NCBI RefSeq assembly: GCF_007830155.1
Contig: NZ_VLKY01000020.1
Coordinates: 1-50,471, forward strand
DNA length: 50,471 nt
Source of the DNA: Pseudomonas duriflava
GTDB taxonomy: Bacteria > Pseudomonadota > Gammaproteobacteria > Pseudomonadales > Pseudomonadaceae
Direction: 5' to 3'
Part shown: positions 1-8,599 of the stretch, piece after piece
Layout of the letters: the number at the start of each line of letters is the position of its first letter
Numbering within the stretch: the stretch's first letter is position 1
Translations under genes and position numbers: made by a program
The notes under the pieces: model-generated
The model's input: the letters and a program-made list of their open reading frames with translations, nothing else
Told to the model about the DNA's origin: nothing
Databases searched by the model: none

Positions 1-437
1 ATGTCTGTCTTTGTTGGTAGTCATAAACACGACCGTTTGCCTATCCCTTATGGTAAGGGGAAAACGGTGTCCGGTGTTTCAGGGGGCTTGTTCAGTCATG
101 TATTACTACAACAGATTAGATAAGCCTAGTATCTGCCTCGATTCAACTCTTTTACCAGAAGATACAGGCTATACCAGACAGCATAACGACACCGGAACTC
201 GCTTAAGCAGCACCTCTGTTCACGCTTTGCTATCACCGCCCAGTAATCAAGACGTTTAGTTAGAGTAAAAGTAGAATTATGCATAGCAGGGCACGCTTAG
301 GACTGATTATTACTGCATTTCCCGGATGATTAACGCTGCGTTGCAATTGAATGATAGTAAAGACATCACAATTCCAAATATTGCTGAATGGCGTTGTACA
401 CCAAATGCAAGACCTAGCGATGCTAACAGGCCCGCCA
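1..437. other. Intergenic stretch downstream of the AAHS permease, no gene recognised
   Basis: I see no convincing coding region here. The short open frames have no ribosome binding site or family resemblance. The only structure is an imperfect hairpin at 32-68, with arms ACCGTTT / AAACGGT around an inner CCCTTA-TGG-TAAGGG stem and an asymmetric internal loop. No T-run follows it, so it does not look like a standard terminator. Confidence 0.4.
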
Positions 438-1787
438 TTAGGAAGTTGCTTGCGCGCTCACCTGCAAGGACTGCTGCACCTTGCGGCGTCTTAAAAATAC
501 CAGGATCGCTGCTGCGCCAATGACACCGGGTACGGCAAAGACCAGAAAACTGGTCTGCAACGGTAAGCTGGATCCGTGCAAGACGCCTCCAAGCACTGGT
601 CCGATAATTGCCCCAGTCCGGCCTATACCCATCGCCCACCCCAACCCTGTGGAGCGTACATGCGGCGGGTAATACTGCACAGCGCAAGCATTCGCCAGAA
701 TCTGGGTACCGATGGTGCAGGCCCCGGCAATGGCAATAAGCAGGTAAAGCACCGCTAACGGTGCCCTGATTGCCAGCAGGCTTAGAGACAACGCACCGCA
801 GGCAAAGAACAACAGTAAGACCCTTGTGATGCCCACACGGTCGCCGAGCCAGCCACCTGCGATAGCGCCCACAATGGCTCCACAGTTGAGGACCATTAAA
901 AACGCCAGGCTCGAATTAAGGCCGTAACCTGCGCTATACATGATCTTAGGCAGCCACGAACTCAATCCATACACCATCAACAAACAACAGAAGAACGCGA
1001 CCCACAAAGCCAAGGTACTGACTAGGCGGCCATCACGAAAAAGCTCACTGATCGAAGCGGTTGAACCTCGCGAAACAGCGTGGGCCAGCTGGTCGTTTGC
1101 TTCGGGCAGGTACGTTGGCGTCGTTTGCGCCAGCAAGGATTTGGCTCGCTCGATTTTTCCGCTACGCAACAGATAGTCCATTGACTCCGGTAACTGCCGG
1201 ATCAGCAGCGGGAGCAGCAGCAGCGGTATCAAGGCGACATAAAACACCGCCTGCCATCCCCATTGCGGGATGAACAGCATACCCAGACCTGCGGATAACA
1301 TCCCACCCAGTGAATACCCGCTGAACATGATCGCAACCAAGGTGCTTCGGGATTTTCGTGGTGCGTACTCATTCATCAAAGCAACGACATTCGGCATCAC
1401 GCCACCGATCCCAAGCCCCGCAACGAAGCGACACAGCGCAAAGACTTCAGGGCTGGATGCGAGGCCGTTCAATGCTGTGACGCCGCTAAACAGCAGTACG
1501 CACACCATAATGGTCTTGCGGCGGCCGATTCGGTCTGAAATCGACCCGAAAAACAAGGCGCCGAACATCATCCCGACCAGCGCACAGCTACCCAACGCAC
1601 CCGCTTGCAATGCACTGAGACCCCATTCGGCCATTAACGACGGCAACACTACGCCGTAGATGACCAAGTCATAGCCGTCGAAGATTATGATAAGTGCGCA
1701 CCAGGTCAGGACACGCGCATGAAAGGTATTAAAGCGGGCCTCGTCTATCAGGGCCGAAACATCGATTGTTCGCATGGCATCGCTCAT
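438..1787 (-). CDS. AAHS-family aromatic acid:H+ symporter (MFS)
   Basis: This is a 449-residue inner-membrane permease of the aromatic acid:proton symporter branch of the major facilitator superfamily (PcaK/BenK/MhpT type), which imports aromatic carboxylates. Visible hallmarks are the DGYD motif in the first membrane helix (residues 37-40) and the cytoplasmic loop 2-3 signature GSISDRIGRRK (81-91). About twelve hydrophobic segments alternate with short charged loops. Length is normal for the family. The ribosome binding site before the chosen ATG is weak, and a second in-frame ATG lies four codons inside. It is separated from the salicylate operon (3499-8455) by decayed sulfatase genes but lies on the same strand. 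A benzoate, hydroxybenzoate or salicylate substrate is inferred from that context only. Confidence 0.85.
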   Translation of the reverse strand: MSDAMRTIDVSALIDEARFNTFHARVLTWCALIIIFDGYDLVIYGVVLPSLMAEWGLSALQAGALGSCALVGMMFGALFFGSISDRIGRRKTIMVCVLLFSGVTALNGLASSPEVFALCRFVAGLGIGGVMPNVVALMNEYAPRKSRSTLVAIMFSGYSLGGMLSAGLGMLFIPQWGWQAVFYVALIPLLLLPLLIRQLPESMDYLLRSGKIERAKSLLAQTTPTYLPEANDQLAHAVSRGSTASISELFRDGRLVSTLALWVAFFCCLLMVYGLSSWLPKIMYSAGYGLNSSLAFLMVLNCGAIVGAIAGGWLGDRVGITRVLLLFFACGALSLSLLAIRAPLAVLYLLIAIAGACTIGTQILANACAVQYYPPHVRSTGLGWAMGIGRTGAIIGPVLGGVLHGSSLPLQTSFLVFAVPGVIGAAAILVFLRRRKVQQSLQVSAQATS

Positions 1788-1968
1788 TCTTGTAATTGTT
1801 ATGGCCGGGGTTGCATACCCGCTTTTTCGCCCTCAGTTAGGATAATGACCGCCGGTCTGAGGTGCGCTCCATGTCATCATGACCAAGCCAACAAGCGCCT
1901 TACATGCCGTAAAACGAATAATTGGTATTTCCAGCCTGAATATTCATCATCGCCTTACACACCGGAAA

Positions 1969-2840
1969 TTAACATGAGAATTTGTGGTGTTTGTCGATTG
2001 AGGTGACCGTGCCGGGGGCGCGGTATCGCCGACAGTAGTTGGGGCGCACAGGTGTGACCTTCATCTCTAACGAGTTATTAATGCTTAAGCAACATGATTT
2101 GTGAGAACTGGTGCGCGTGGGCTGGAAGACGGAGGTCATCCACTCTCAGACATTACCAATCATGTCGAACAAGCCATAACCATTCGCAGGAAAAGCCCTT
2201 ACGGGTGAAGTGCGGCCATAACCATCGGTCTCCTGACTCTTAATAGGAAAGTTACCCTGCCAGGTATTGGCCATGTGTCTGCCATCAGGCACCAATCAAT
2301 GCCCCCATACGAACTCACTGCCCTGGCGGCCACCCCACGATGCATATTCCCACTCCTGCTCGGTGGGTAAGTCACAGCCTGCCCATTGCACATAAGCCCT
2401 GGCATCCTCAAGGCCCACATGCATGACCGGATGGTGCTCCATGCATTGCTGATCCGACCCCGGTCCGAGCGGATGCTGCCAGTCAGCACTAGGAACTAAT
2501 GACCACCACCGGCTTACATCATCCAACTGCAACGCACCCGAAGGAGGAGTGAAAGCCAGTAACGCACGCTGCAATTGAGCCAGTGCCACACCGGGGTAGT
2601 GCTCCGGCTCAGAGCGAGTTCGGCCTGCATGACGTAGCCTGTACAAGCCACGAATTCGGCAAACATGGCATTGGTTACAGGCGCATCCTGAATCCAGAGG
2701 CCGTCCACCTGCTCCCAACGAGCCGGGGCTTCCTCTGGAGAATGATCGCTTGATCCCATGAGAAACCGTCCAGGCTCGATCCTCACCCAGACGGCACTGC
2801 GCCGGCCTAGGTCAGGGTGGCTACTTGTCGGCAGTTTCAT
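1969..2840 (-). pseudogene. Decayed formylglycine-generating enzyme (sulfatase-modifying factor)
   Basis: Pieces in more than one frame rebuild a formylglycine-generating enzyme, which oxidises the active-site cysteine of sulfatases. From the N-terminus the pieces are WVRIEPGRFLMGSS, then in another frame HPVMHVGLEDARAYVQWAG and LPTEQEWEYASWGGRQG, then NGYGLFDMIGNV and finally NYCRRYRAP. Damage includes a frameshift near 2600-2700, an in-frame TGA after the VWGH segment (about 2295), a TGA where family members have the Trp of the VWEW motif (about 2139), and a frameshift in a C-run that separates the two catalytic-region cysteines (HTCAP then NYC, about 2048). The original start would be the ATG at 2840, which overlaps the 3' end of the upstream sulfatase remnant and suggests former translational coupling. 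It cannot make an active enzyme. Confidence 0.8.
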
Positions 2841-3189
2841 AGTACTTGACCTCGTTACCGAAACGGATTTTCTTAGCCAACTGCTCATCCCATTCAATGC
2901 CGTTGTGGGCTTGACACTCCTGCCAGTGCGCCAGCATGCGCTGGACGACCTTAGGATTCCGATCAGCCGTAGGGTCTTTACGAATATCCAACAGTAATGG
3001 ACAGGGGAATGTAATGGATCGATCCGAAAAATCCTGGCGTTGAGCTTTCTTGTTCGCTAGGTATATCGGGTTGTCCATCCACGCAATAGTTGCAGTGGGA
3101 GATAGTTTCAGGTTTGCATCCTGAGCAGCTGCTATAGATATAGGACTGAGCGAGCACGAGTACAGCATAGGCTTGGAAGCAGTTTTCAT
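2821..3189 (-). pseudogene. Internally deleted arylsulfatase remnant
   Basis: This is an open frame of 122 codons with a fair ribosome binding site (AAGG before ATG). It appears to join the signal peptide of a periplasmic arylsulfatase (residues 1-23, MKTASKPMLYSCSLSPISIA) to a C-terminal piece (from about residue 60, with LLLDIRKDPT resembling the 'Y-D/N-L-R-x-D-P' segment near sulfatase C-termini). The whole catalytic part, including the C-x-P-x-R formylglycine site, is missing. Its 3' end overlaps the start of the decayed formylglycine-generating enzyme, the usual partner of a Cys-type sulfatase, which supports the reading. The assignment rests on short similarity and on that neighbour. 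The small protein could still be expressed, but I assign it no function. Confidence 0.45.
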
Positions 3190-3498
3190 ATAAGGCCTTT
3201 CTTATTATTGTTTAAGCGGTTCAAAGCCGGTTATCCGCACCGTCCTTTGTATCGGTTTTTGGGAGATGGCAATGATTTTCCGTTCTTCTTTGCATCACTC
3301 CCGGTTAGGTGGTTCTCCGCCTCCATCAGATACAAAGAACTTCCTCTTTTATAGCCTGAACGCCTAGGAGGAGGGCTACCAAGGCAGCCCTCTCAGGGTG
3401 AACGATGATCTGGCGATAAAGCTGACTGGCTTACGGACTTTTTTATTATTCATTGTCGCAACCATTAAGTAGTTAAAGGCATGCAGACATTATGAGAG
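3190..3498. other. Intergenic region between the sulfatase relic and the salicylate operon
   Basis: There is no gene. It lies downstream of the salicylaldehyde dehydrogenase and upstream of the sulfatase remnant (both minus strand). A possible hairpin sits at 3371-3392 (GAGGGCT / AGCCCTC arms), but no T-run follows it on either strand. AT-rich sequence around 3440-3460 could hold the promoter of the sulfatase remnant, without a clear consensus. Confidence 0.35.
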
Positions 3499-4950
3499 TT
3501 AGAACGGATAAGGCTGATCGGAAGGTTCGACTGTTACCCATTTCACCTCAGTGAACTCTTCGAGCACAGCGCTACCGTCAAAACGGCCATAACCACTGTT
3601 TTTCATACCGCCGTAGGGAGCCTGGGGTTCGTTTTGTACCGTGGCGCCGTTGATGTGCACACAACCGGCGTCTAGACGGCTGGCGAGATCCAACGCACGA
3701 CTGACATCACGGCTGAAAATGGCGGAAGACAATCCATAAGCGGTGTCGTTGGCAACCTCGAGCGCTTGCTCGGCGCCCTTTACACGCACAATGGTGGTCA
3801 CAGGACCAAAAGTTTCTTCGTCATAGATAGACATCTCGCGTGTCACCCGATCGACCAACGTCGGGGCCATCAACGCCCGATCACTCAAGCCACCGGCAAC
3901 GATTTCAGCACCTTTGCCAATGGCGTCATCGAGCAGTTGGTTGATTCGCTGCACGGACCCTTGGGCAATCACTGGCCCGACGACGCACGACGGAGCATCA
4001 ACGGGGTTGCCCTGCTCCAGCTTGCGAACACGATCTGCAAACTTGGCGACAAACGCATCGGCGATGGCCTCGTCCACAACGAAGCGCTCGGTCGACATAC
4101 AGATCTGACCTTGATAGAGGAACGCACCGAAAATCGCCGCGTTGACCGCGCCATCCAAATCAGCGTCATCCAGCACCACGAAAGGCGCCTTACCACCTAA
4201 TTCCAGTAAGCAGCGCTTGAGGTGCTTGGCACTGGTTTGCGCAATCATGCGGCCAACGTGAGTCGAGCCGGTGAAGTTCACGCGACGCACCGTATCATGG
4301 GCGATCAGGACTTCGGTAACTGCCGCCGCGTCTTCTGGCGCGGTGATCAGGAAATTCAGCACTCCCGCTGGCAGGCCCGCCTCGATAAAGGCCTCGGCGA
4401 GTAACTCATGGGTTCTCGGGCTGCTCTCTGAACCTTTGAAGATCACTGTGTTGCCGCAAGCCAGTGGATAGGCGATAGCGCGAGCGCCGAGTAGCACCGG
4501 ACCGTTCCACGGTACGATACTGAGCACTGTGCCTACCGGCTGGCGAAGCGTCATTGACAAGGTGCCGGGTTTGTCGGTGGGAATGGTTTCACCTTTGATC
4601 TGGCTGGTCAGTCCGGCGGCTTCACGCAGTAGGTTCGCTGAGCCAGCAACATTGAACTGAGCCCAGAGTTGTGACGCGCCAATCTCCTCGGCCATCACGC
4701 TGCAGAATTGCGACATCTTGCTTTCGAGCACATCGGCGGCCGCTAACAAAAGGCGGCGCCTTTCAGTCGGGCCAGTCTTTGACCACTTTTTAAAAGCCTG
4801 CTGTGAGGATTGAGCAATTTTCAACGCATCCTCTAATGACGCGGCAGCACCGGTGGTGACTGTCTTGCCACTCAAAGAGTTATTACGTTGGTAGGTCTTG
4901 CCGTTTGATGCAGGTTGCTTGACGTTATCGATAAGCAGTTGAACATTCAT
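3499..4950 (-). CDS. nahF: Salicylaldehyde dehydrogenase (NahF-like aldehyde dehydrogenase)
   Basis: This 483-residue NAD-dependent aldehyde dehydrogenase should oxidise salicylaldehyde to salicylate. Catalytic residues fall at the positions I recall for NahF: general base Glu250 (in LLELGGK) and nucleophile Cys284 (in GQICMSTER), with the oxyanion Asn149 in VPWNG. The C-terminus (YGRFDG ... EFTEVKW) also matches NahF. I chose the ATG at 4950 because AAAGG lies upstream of it. A longer frame to 5031 would add an unrelated leader and overlap the upstream gene. It is the last gene of a four-gene operon and starts 28 bases after the aryl-alcohol dehydrogenase. Vanillin or benzaldehyde dehydrogenases are close relatives, but the NahG and NahR neighbours make salicylaldehyde the best substrate guess. 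Confidence 0.85.
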   Translation of the reverse strand: MNVQLLIDNVKQPASNGKTYQRNNSLSGKTVTTGAAASLEDALKIAQSSQQAFKKWSKTGPTERRRLLLAAADVLESKMSQFCSVMAEEIGASQLWAQFNVAGSANLLREAAGLTSQIKGETIPTDKPGTLSMTLRQPVGTVLSIVPWNGPVLLGARAIAYPLACGNTVIFKGSESSPRTHELLAEAFIEAGLPAGVLNFLITAPEDAAAVTEVLIAHDTVRRVNFTGSTHVGRMIAQTSAKHLKRCLLELGGKAPFVVLDDADLDGAVNAAIFGAFLYQGQICMSTERFVVDEAIADAFVAKFADRVRKLEQGNPVDAPSCVVGPVIAQGSVQRINQLLDDAIGKGAEIVAGGLSDRALMAPTLVDRVTREMSIYDEETFGPVTTIVRVKGAEQALEVANDTAYGLSSAIFSRDVSRALDLASRLDAGCVHINGATVQNEPQAPYGGMKNSGYGRFDGSAVLEEFTEVKWVTVEPSDQPYPF

Positions 4951-4978
4951 GCTGATACCTTTGATTGAATCGCAAAAA

Positions 4979-6127
4979 TCAGGCCTGGTCGGCCGAAACG
5001 GGCATACGCAAGATAGGCTTGATTGTGACACCGCTTTCGCTGTCGGCCATCGCTTCGTTTACCTGGTCGAACGAATAGAAGCGGCACAGCTTGTCAAAGG
5101 GAAAGCGGCCCTGCAGATACAGATTGACCAGGGTCGGAATAAATGCATTGGCGACCACGTCTCCCTGCACAATGCCCATGATGCGTTTGCCAGGAATCAT
5201 GACGTCGTTGATGTTGAAAGCAGCCTCCGTGCCCATCTTTGTAGCACCTACTATGCCGCAGGTACCCAGTGTGGTAATGGCGTCGATGGCCTGGCGAAGC
5301 ACCTGTGCGCGGCCCGAGCATTCGAGGCTGTAATTCGCCCCACCTGAGGTAATCTCACGTACACGTTGCACGGGATCCTCCTCGCGGCTGTTGATCACAT
5401 GAGTAGCTCCAAGCTCTAACGCCAACGCCAAGCGACTAGGCGTGACGTCCACCGCGATGATGGTGGTCGCTCCAGCGACTTTCGCTGCCATCACGGCCGC
5501 CAGCCCTACCGCGCCGGCACCGAATGCGACGAAGCTGGCACCGGCCTCGACCTTCATGGCCTTGAGTACGGAACCTGCGCCGGTCTGAATGCCGCACCCC
5601 AAAGGACCTAGCAGCTCGAGGGGAGCACTTTTGGGAACCTTGACCACGTTGCGCTCATTAGCCACAACATAAGTCGAAAACGAAGACTGGCCAAAGAAGT
5701 GATCATGGATGGGCGTATTGTCTTCACAGCCACAGGTGGAGGTACTGCCGTCTAGGCGACTACCACCGAAGTTGAGTGGATGCATGTGTGAACAATGCGC
5801 AGGATGACCGGTTTCGCAAGGCAGGCAAAGGCCACAAGACATGTAGGTCATCACCACATGGTCGCCCGGCTCAATGGTGGTGACCGAGGCTCCTACCGCT
5901 TCCACTACCCCTGCGCCTTCATGGCCAAGGACGATAGGCATAGGAGTCGGAAACAGCTGATCGCGTACGACCATGTCGGTATGGCAAACGCCCGTTGCGA
6001 CGATACGCACACGCACTTCATCAGGGCGAGGTGCACCAAGGGTGGCACGCTCAAGTCTCAACGGGGCACCAGCCTCGCGCAGTACAGCGGCGGTGATTTC
6101 GATAGGTCCAAGTTCAGTTACGGACAT
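4979..6127 (-). CDS. Zinc-dependent aryl-alcohol dehydrogenase (XylB/AreB type)
   Basis: This is a 382-residue medium-chain alcohol dehydrogenase of the benzyl-alcohol dehydrogenase branch. Catalytic zinc ligands are Cys48, His69 (with Glu70) and Cys178. The structural zinc site has Cys98, Cys101, Cys104 and Cys112. The NAD-binding glycine motif GAGAVG is at 203-208. In this operon it should oxidise salicyl (2-hydroxybenzyl) alcohol to salicylaldehyde, the substrate of the next gene. The ATG at 6127 is preceded by AGAGGA at good spacing, while the longer frame to 6157 begins with GTG and lacks a site. The gene pair resembles the areB/areC pair described next to salicylate hydroxylase in Acinetobacter aryl-ester catabolism. 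Benzyl alcohol is an equally possible substrate. Confidence 0.82.
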   Translation of the reverse strand: MSVTELGPIEITAAVLREAGAPLRLERATLGAPRPDEVRVRIVATGVCHTDMVVRDQLFPTPMPIVLGHEGAGVVEAVGASVTTIEPGDHVVMTYMSCGLCLPCETGHPAHCSHMHPLNFGGSRLDGSTSTCGCEDNTPIHDHFFGQSSFSTYVVANERNVVKVPKSAPLELLGPLGCGIQTGAGSVLKAMKVEAGASFVAFGAGAVGLAAVMAAKVAGATTIIAVDVTPSRLALALELGATHVINSREEDPVQRVREITSGGANYSLECSGRAQVLRQAIDAITTLGTCGIVGATKMGTEAAFNINDVMIPGKRIMGIVQGDVVANAFIPTLVNLYLQGRFPFDKLCRFYSFDQVNEAMADSESGVTIKPILRMPVSADQA

Positions 6128-6172
6128 GCCATGATCCTCTTTATTGGTGATCTGCACTTAGTGAAATGCTGA

Positions 6173-7111
6173 TCAGGCCTCCTGCAAGGCACGTGGGCGA
6201 TTGCTACGATGCTGTGCCTTATCAGTGGCAGCCGGACGCAGATGAAAATCGAACGTCATCTTTGCAAAGCGGCCATTGATGCCATGCTCTGTTGCCGCAG
6301 TGGAATCCTCGATAAAATGTACATCGCCAATCAAACCGTCACGGGTCGCGAAAGCGAAGTCGTCCCACAGATAGGCGTCGTTTGAGAGATTAATCTGCGT
6401 TGTCAAATGCTCATATCCGGAGGCGGATACAAAAAAATGGATATGTGCTGGTCGCTGGCCATGACGGCCGAGTTGGTTCAGGCATTCCTGAGTAGGGCCG
6501 CTGGGGTTGCAGCCATAGCCGGAGGGTACGATACTGCGTACGCGATAGCGACCTTCTGCATCGGTTACGATCCGACGACGAAGGTTGAATTCTGACTGGC
6601 TAGGGTCGAAATGGGAGTAGTTACCCTTGCTATCAGCTTGCCACAAGTCTACCAGTGCGCCTGCTATGGGTTGACCTTCAAGGTCAAGGATTCGACCATC
6701 TAGAAACATCGGAGTAGCAATACCGTCCTCGCAGCCATCGTCCATACGGTCATAGCCGTCTCGCAGCGGTGCACCTGCAACATACAGCGGGCCTTCGATC
6801 GTACGCGGTGTGCCTCCTGTGTGGCCGTCTACGGCATGCTTGGCTTCATGCAGCAGATCCATAAAGTGTTCTACGCCCAGCCCCGCCACTAGCAATCCGG
6901 CCTCATTGTTTTTGCCGAGCCGATTGATGTACTCAACACCGGCCCAGAACTCATTGTCACTAATGTCCAGCTCTTCGATGAGCTTTACGGTTTCTTGCAG
7001 TATACGCAGCACGATCTGCTTGTGTCGTGGGTTGCCCTGCTCGCTGTTATAACCTGCTGCATCACGCAGTAACTCTTGAACTTCCAAAGAATTTGTAATT
7101 GTCACGTTCAT
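6173..7111 (-). CDS. catA: Catechol 1,2-dioxygenase
   Basis: This is a 312-residue intradiol dioxygenase that cleaves catechol to cis,cis-muconate with non-haem Fe(III). The four iron ligands are visible at Tyr165 (GNYSHF), Tyr199 (SGYG), His223 and His225 (PAHIHF). The N-terminal helical dimer/lipid-binding domain (1-100) and the end NRPRALQEA match Pseudomonas CatA closely. The ATG at 7111 is chosen over an upstream frame extension because homologues begin at this point. The gene sits between the salicylate monooxygenase (60-base gap) and the alcohol dehydrogenase, so catechol made from salicylate is cleaved by the ortho route. No muconate cycloisomerase or muconolactone isomerase is in the window, so the rest of the pathway must be encoded elsewhere. 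Confidence 0.93.
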   Translation of the reverse strand: MNVTITNSLEVQELLRDAAGYNSEQGNPRHKQIVLRILQETVKLIEELDISDNEFWAGVEYINRLGKNNEAGLLVAGLGVEHFMDLLHEAKHAVDGHTGGTPRTIEGPLYVAGAPLRDGYDRMDDGCEDGIATPMFLDGRILDLEGQPIAGALVDLWQADSKGNYSHFDPSQSEFNLRRRIVTDAEGRYRVRSIVPSGYGCNPSGPTQECLNQLGRHGQRPAHIHFFVSASGYEHLTTQINLSNDAYLWDDFAFATRDGLIGDVHFIEDSTAATEHGINGRFAKMTFDFHLRPAATDKAQHRSNRPRALQEA

Positions 7112-7171
7112 GAGTAAACCCTTTTTATTGTTAGTTGCACGCAACAGCACCGGGCTGTTGTGAAATCCGAC

Positions 7172-8455
7172 TTAAGCGGTTTCGGTCCAGCCGAGCCGAG
7201 TGTGGGCGTTGGCTAGGTCGGCAGTCATATCGTGGTTCCACAGCCAGTCGAAACGACTAGCTAAGGTGCTTGAGAGCAGCGCTTCATCGCTCCCAACCTG
7301 CTGGTCTCGATACTCGTAAAGTTCTCCGGCCTCGTATGAGGTCCGCTGCACTCGACAAGCCCGCGGGCGGCGAATCTCGTCATATACCTTAAGGACATCT
7401 GTTGGGCTGGCCTGGCTCACTCTGGGATCAGCCAGCAGTTGAGCCAACAGCCAGGCATCTTCGAGACCTTGGCCTGCGCCGGCTCCCTGGTGGGGGAGCA
7501 TGGCGTGCGCGGCGTCGCCGATAAGCCCTACGCGGCCATGTACATAGCAGGGCAGCTCGTCCAGATAGTGAAGCGCCCAAAGCGTCGGAGCAGGAATACA
7601 TTGGAGCAGGACACGTACCGCATCGCCCCAATGCGCAAAAGCCTCGAGCATCTCGGCCTGTGAGGTGTTTCTCACCCACGGTGCACCCTGTGGCCATACA
7701 GGATCTGGAACACTACGATCCGAAATGAAAGCGACCACATTGATCAGCCTGCCCTGCTTTACTGGGAAAGTCAGGATGTGAGCATCGAGGCCGAGGAACA
7801 TTTGAGGAACGTTAATCAGGTGTTCGTCGATGCCAGCGGCCTGGTACGCCGCACGAAGCTGCTCGCTGTCGATCATCCCGCGGTAGGCACAAGTACCGCT
7901 GAATCGGGGGGCAGCCAGGGGTTGTCCTTGCCCTTCAAGCACATAGTCACGAATATTAGATTTGATACCGTCGGCTGCGATCAATAAGTCGCATTCATGC
8001 ACAGTGCCATCCGCAAAGTGGACACGGACACGCTCGCCTTGTTCTTCTACACGGATGGCACGTTTGTCGAAGCTAGCAACGCCCCTGGGCAAGCGTGTGG
8101 CCAGCGCGTCCAGAAAGTCGGCACGATGAACAGATGATTGACCTACGCCTTTGGCTACACTGGCGCCTAGATAACTAGAGTCTATACCCCGGCGCCACTC
8201 GAACCAAATGTCTTGCCATGGCGCCGCAGTACGGTCGGCAATGAGTTCGTAGGGCTTACCTAGTCCAAGCCCTTCGATAGCCCGTACCGCGTTGGCACCA
8301 AAGGAAACACCTGCACCAACCTCGCCGAATGCAGGCGCAGCCTCGAACAATTGAACATCAAGATGAGAATGACGGCATAGATCAAGCGCCAGCGCGACAC
8401 CAGCGATACCTCCGCCCACAATACCGACTTGCAGTTTGGAATAAGGGCTGCTCAT
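7172..8455 (-). CDS. nahG: Salicylate 1-monooxygenase (NahG-like)
   Basis: This is a 427-residue FAD-dependent, NAD(P)H-using hydroxylase that decarboxylates and hydroxylates salicylate to catechol. It has the Rossmann motif GIVGGGIAGVALAL near the N-terminus (11-24), the FGEVGAGVSFG segment, the DLLIAADGIKS motif, and the second FAD motif GLIGDAAHAMLPHQGAGAG in the C-terminal third. Resemblance to NahG of the naphthalene plasmids runs the full length, including the end FDWLWNHD. It is the first gene of the operon and is divergent from a nahR-like gene, with two NahR-type boxes in between. The ATG at 8455 has AAGG about ten bases upstream. NahR-type activation by salicylate is the likely control. 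Confidence 0.92.
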   Translation of the reverse strand: MSSPYSKLQVGIVGGGIAGVALALDLCRHSHLDVQLFEAAPAFGEVGAGVSFGANAVRAIEGLGLGKPYELIADRTAAPWQDIWFEWRRGIDSSYLGASVAKGVGQSSVHRADFLDALATRLPRGVASFDKRAIRVEEQGERVRVHFADGTVHECDLLIAADGIKSNIRDYVLEGQGQPLAAPRFSGTCAYRGMIDSEQLRAAYQAAGIDEHLINVPQMFLGLDAHILTFPVKQGRLINVVAFISDRSVPDPVWPQGAPWVRNTSQAEMLEAFAHWGDAVRVLLQCIPAPTLWALHYLDELPCYVHGRVGLIGDAAHAMLPHQGAGAGQGLEDAWLLAQLLADPRVSQASPTDVLKVYDEIRRPRACRVQRTSYEAGELYEYRDQQVGSDEALLSSTLASRFDWLWNHDMTADLANAHTRLGWTETA

Positions 8456-8500
8456 GGGTAAACCTTATATGTTGTTTTTGGAATACCGCCGATGATGACT

Positions 8501-8520
8501 ATTCATGACTAGTTGATAAA
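8501..8520 (+). promoter_or_regulatory. Putative NahR binding box, nahR side
   Basis: ATTCATGACTAGTTGATAAA fits the NahR recognition pattern I recall (ATTCAnGCT with a TGAT half). It faces nahR and lies about 80 bases before its start codon. The reverse complement of the start of this box (CATGAATAG) could serve as a -10 for the opposite promoter. Confidence 0.5.
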
Positions 8521-8541
8521 TGGCCTTAACTCTATAGACAC

Positions 8542-8560
8542 TATTACCAGCATGAATAAA
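8542..8560 (-). promoter_or_regulatory. Putative NahR binding box, salicylate operon side
   Basis: On the minus strand this reads TTTATTCATGCTGGTAATA, a closer match to the NahR pattern. It lies about 90 bases upstream of the nahG start codon, compatible with an activator site centred near -60. The two boxes are inverted relative to each other, so each probably serves one of the divergent promoters. Confidence 0.55.
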
Positions 8561-8599
8561 CCTATGTGTGGTCTTGTCCTATAACCTGAGAGAACTCCC

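Noticed and set aside
70-197. Inverted TCCGGTGT / ACACCGGA pair as ends of a miniature mobile element
   Set aside because: The arms are only eight bases with no flanking duplication and no second copy in the window. Chance is sufficient.
310-687. Minus-strand open frame of 125 codons overlapping the end of the AAHS permease
   Set aside because: It is largely the shadow of the permease gene in another frame. Its unique part has a membrane-like stretch but no ribosome binding site or recognisable family.
3371-3392. Hairpin as terminator of the salicylate operon
   Set aside because: It has seven-base arms but no T-run on the minus strand, and it lies more than 100 bases after the stop codon.
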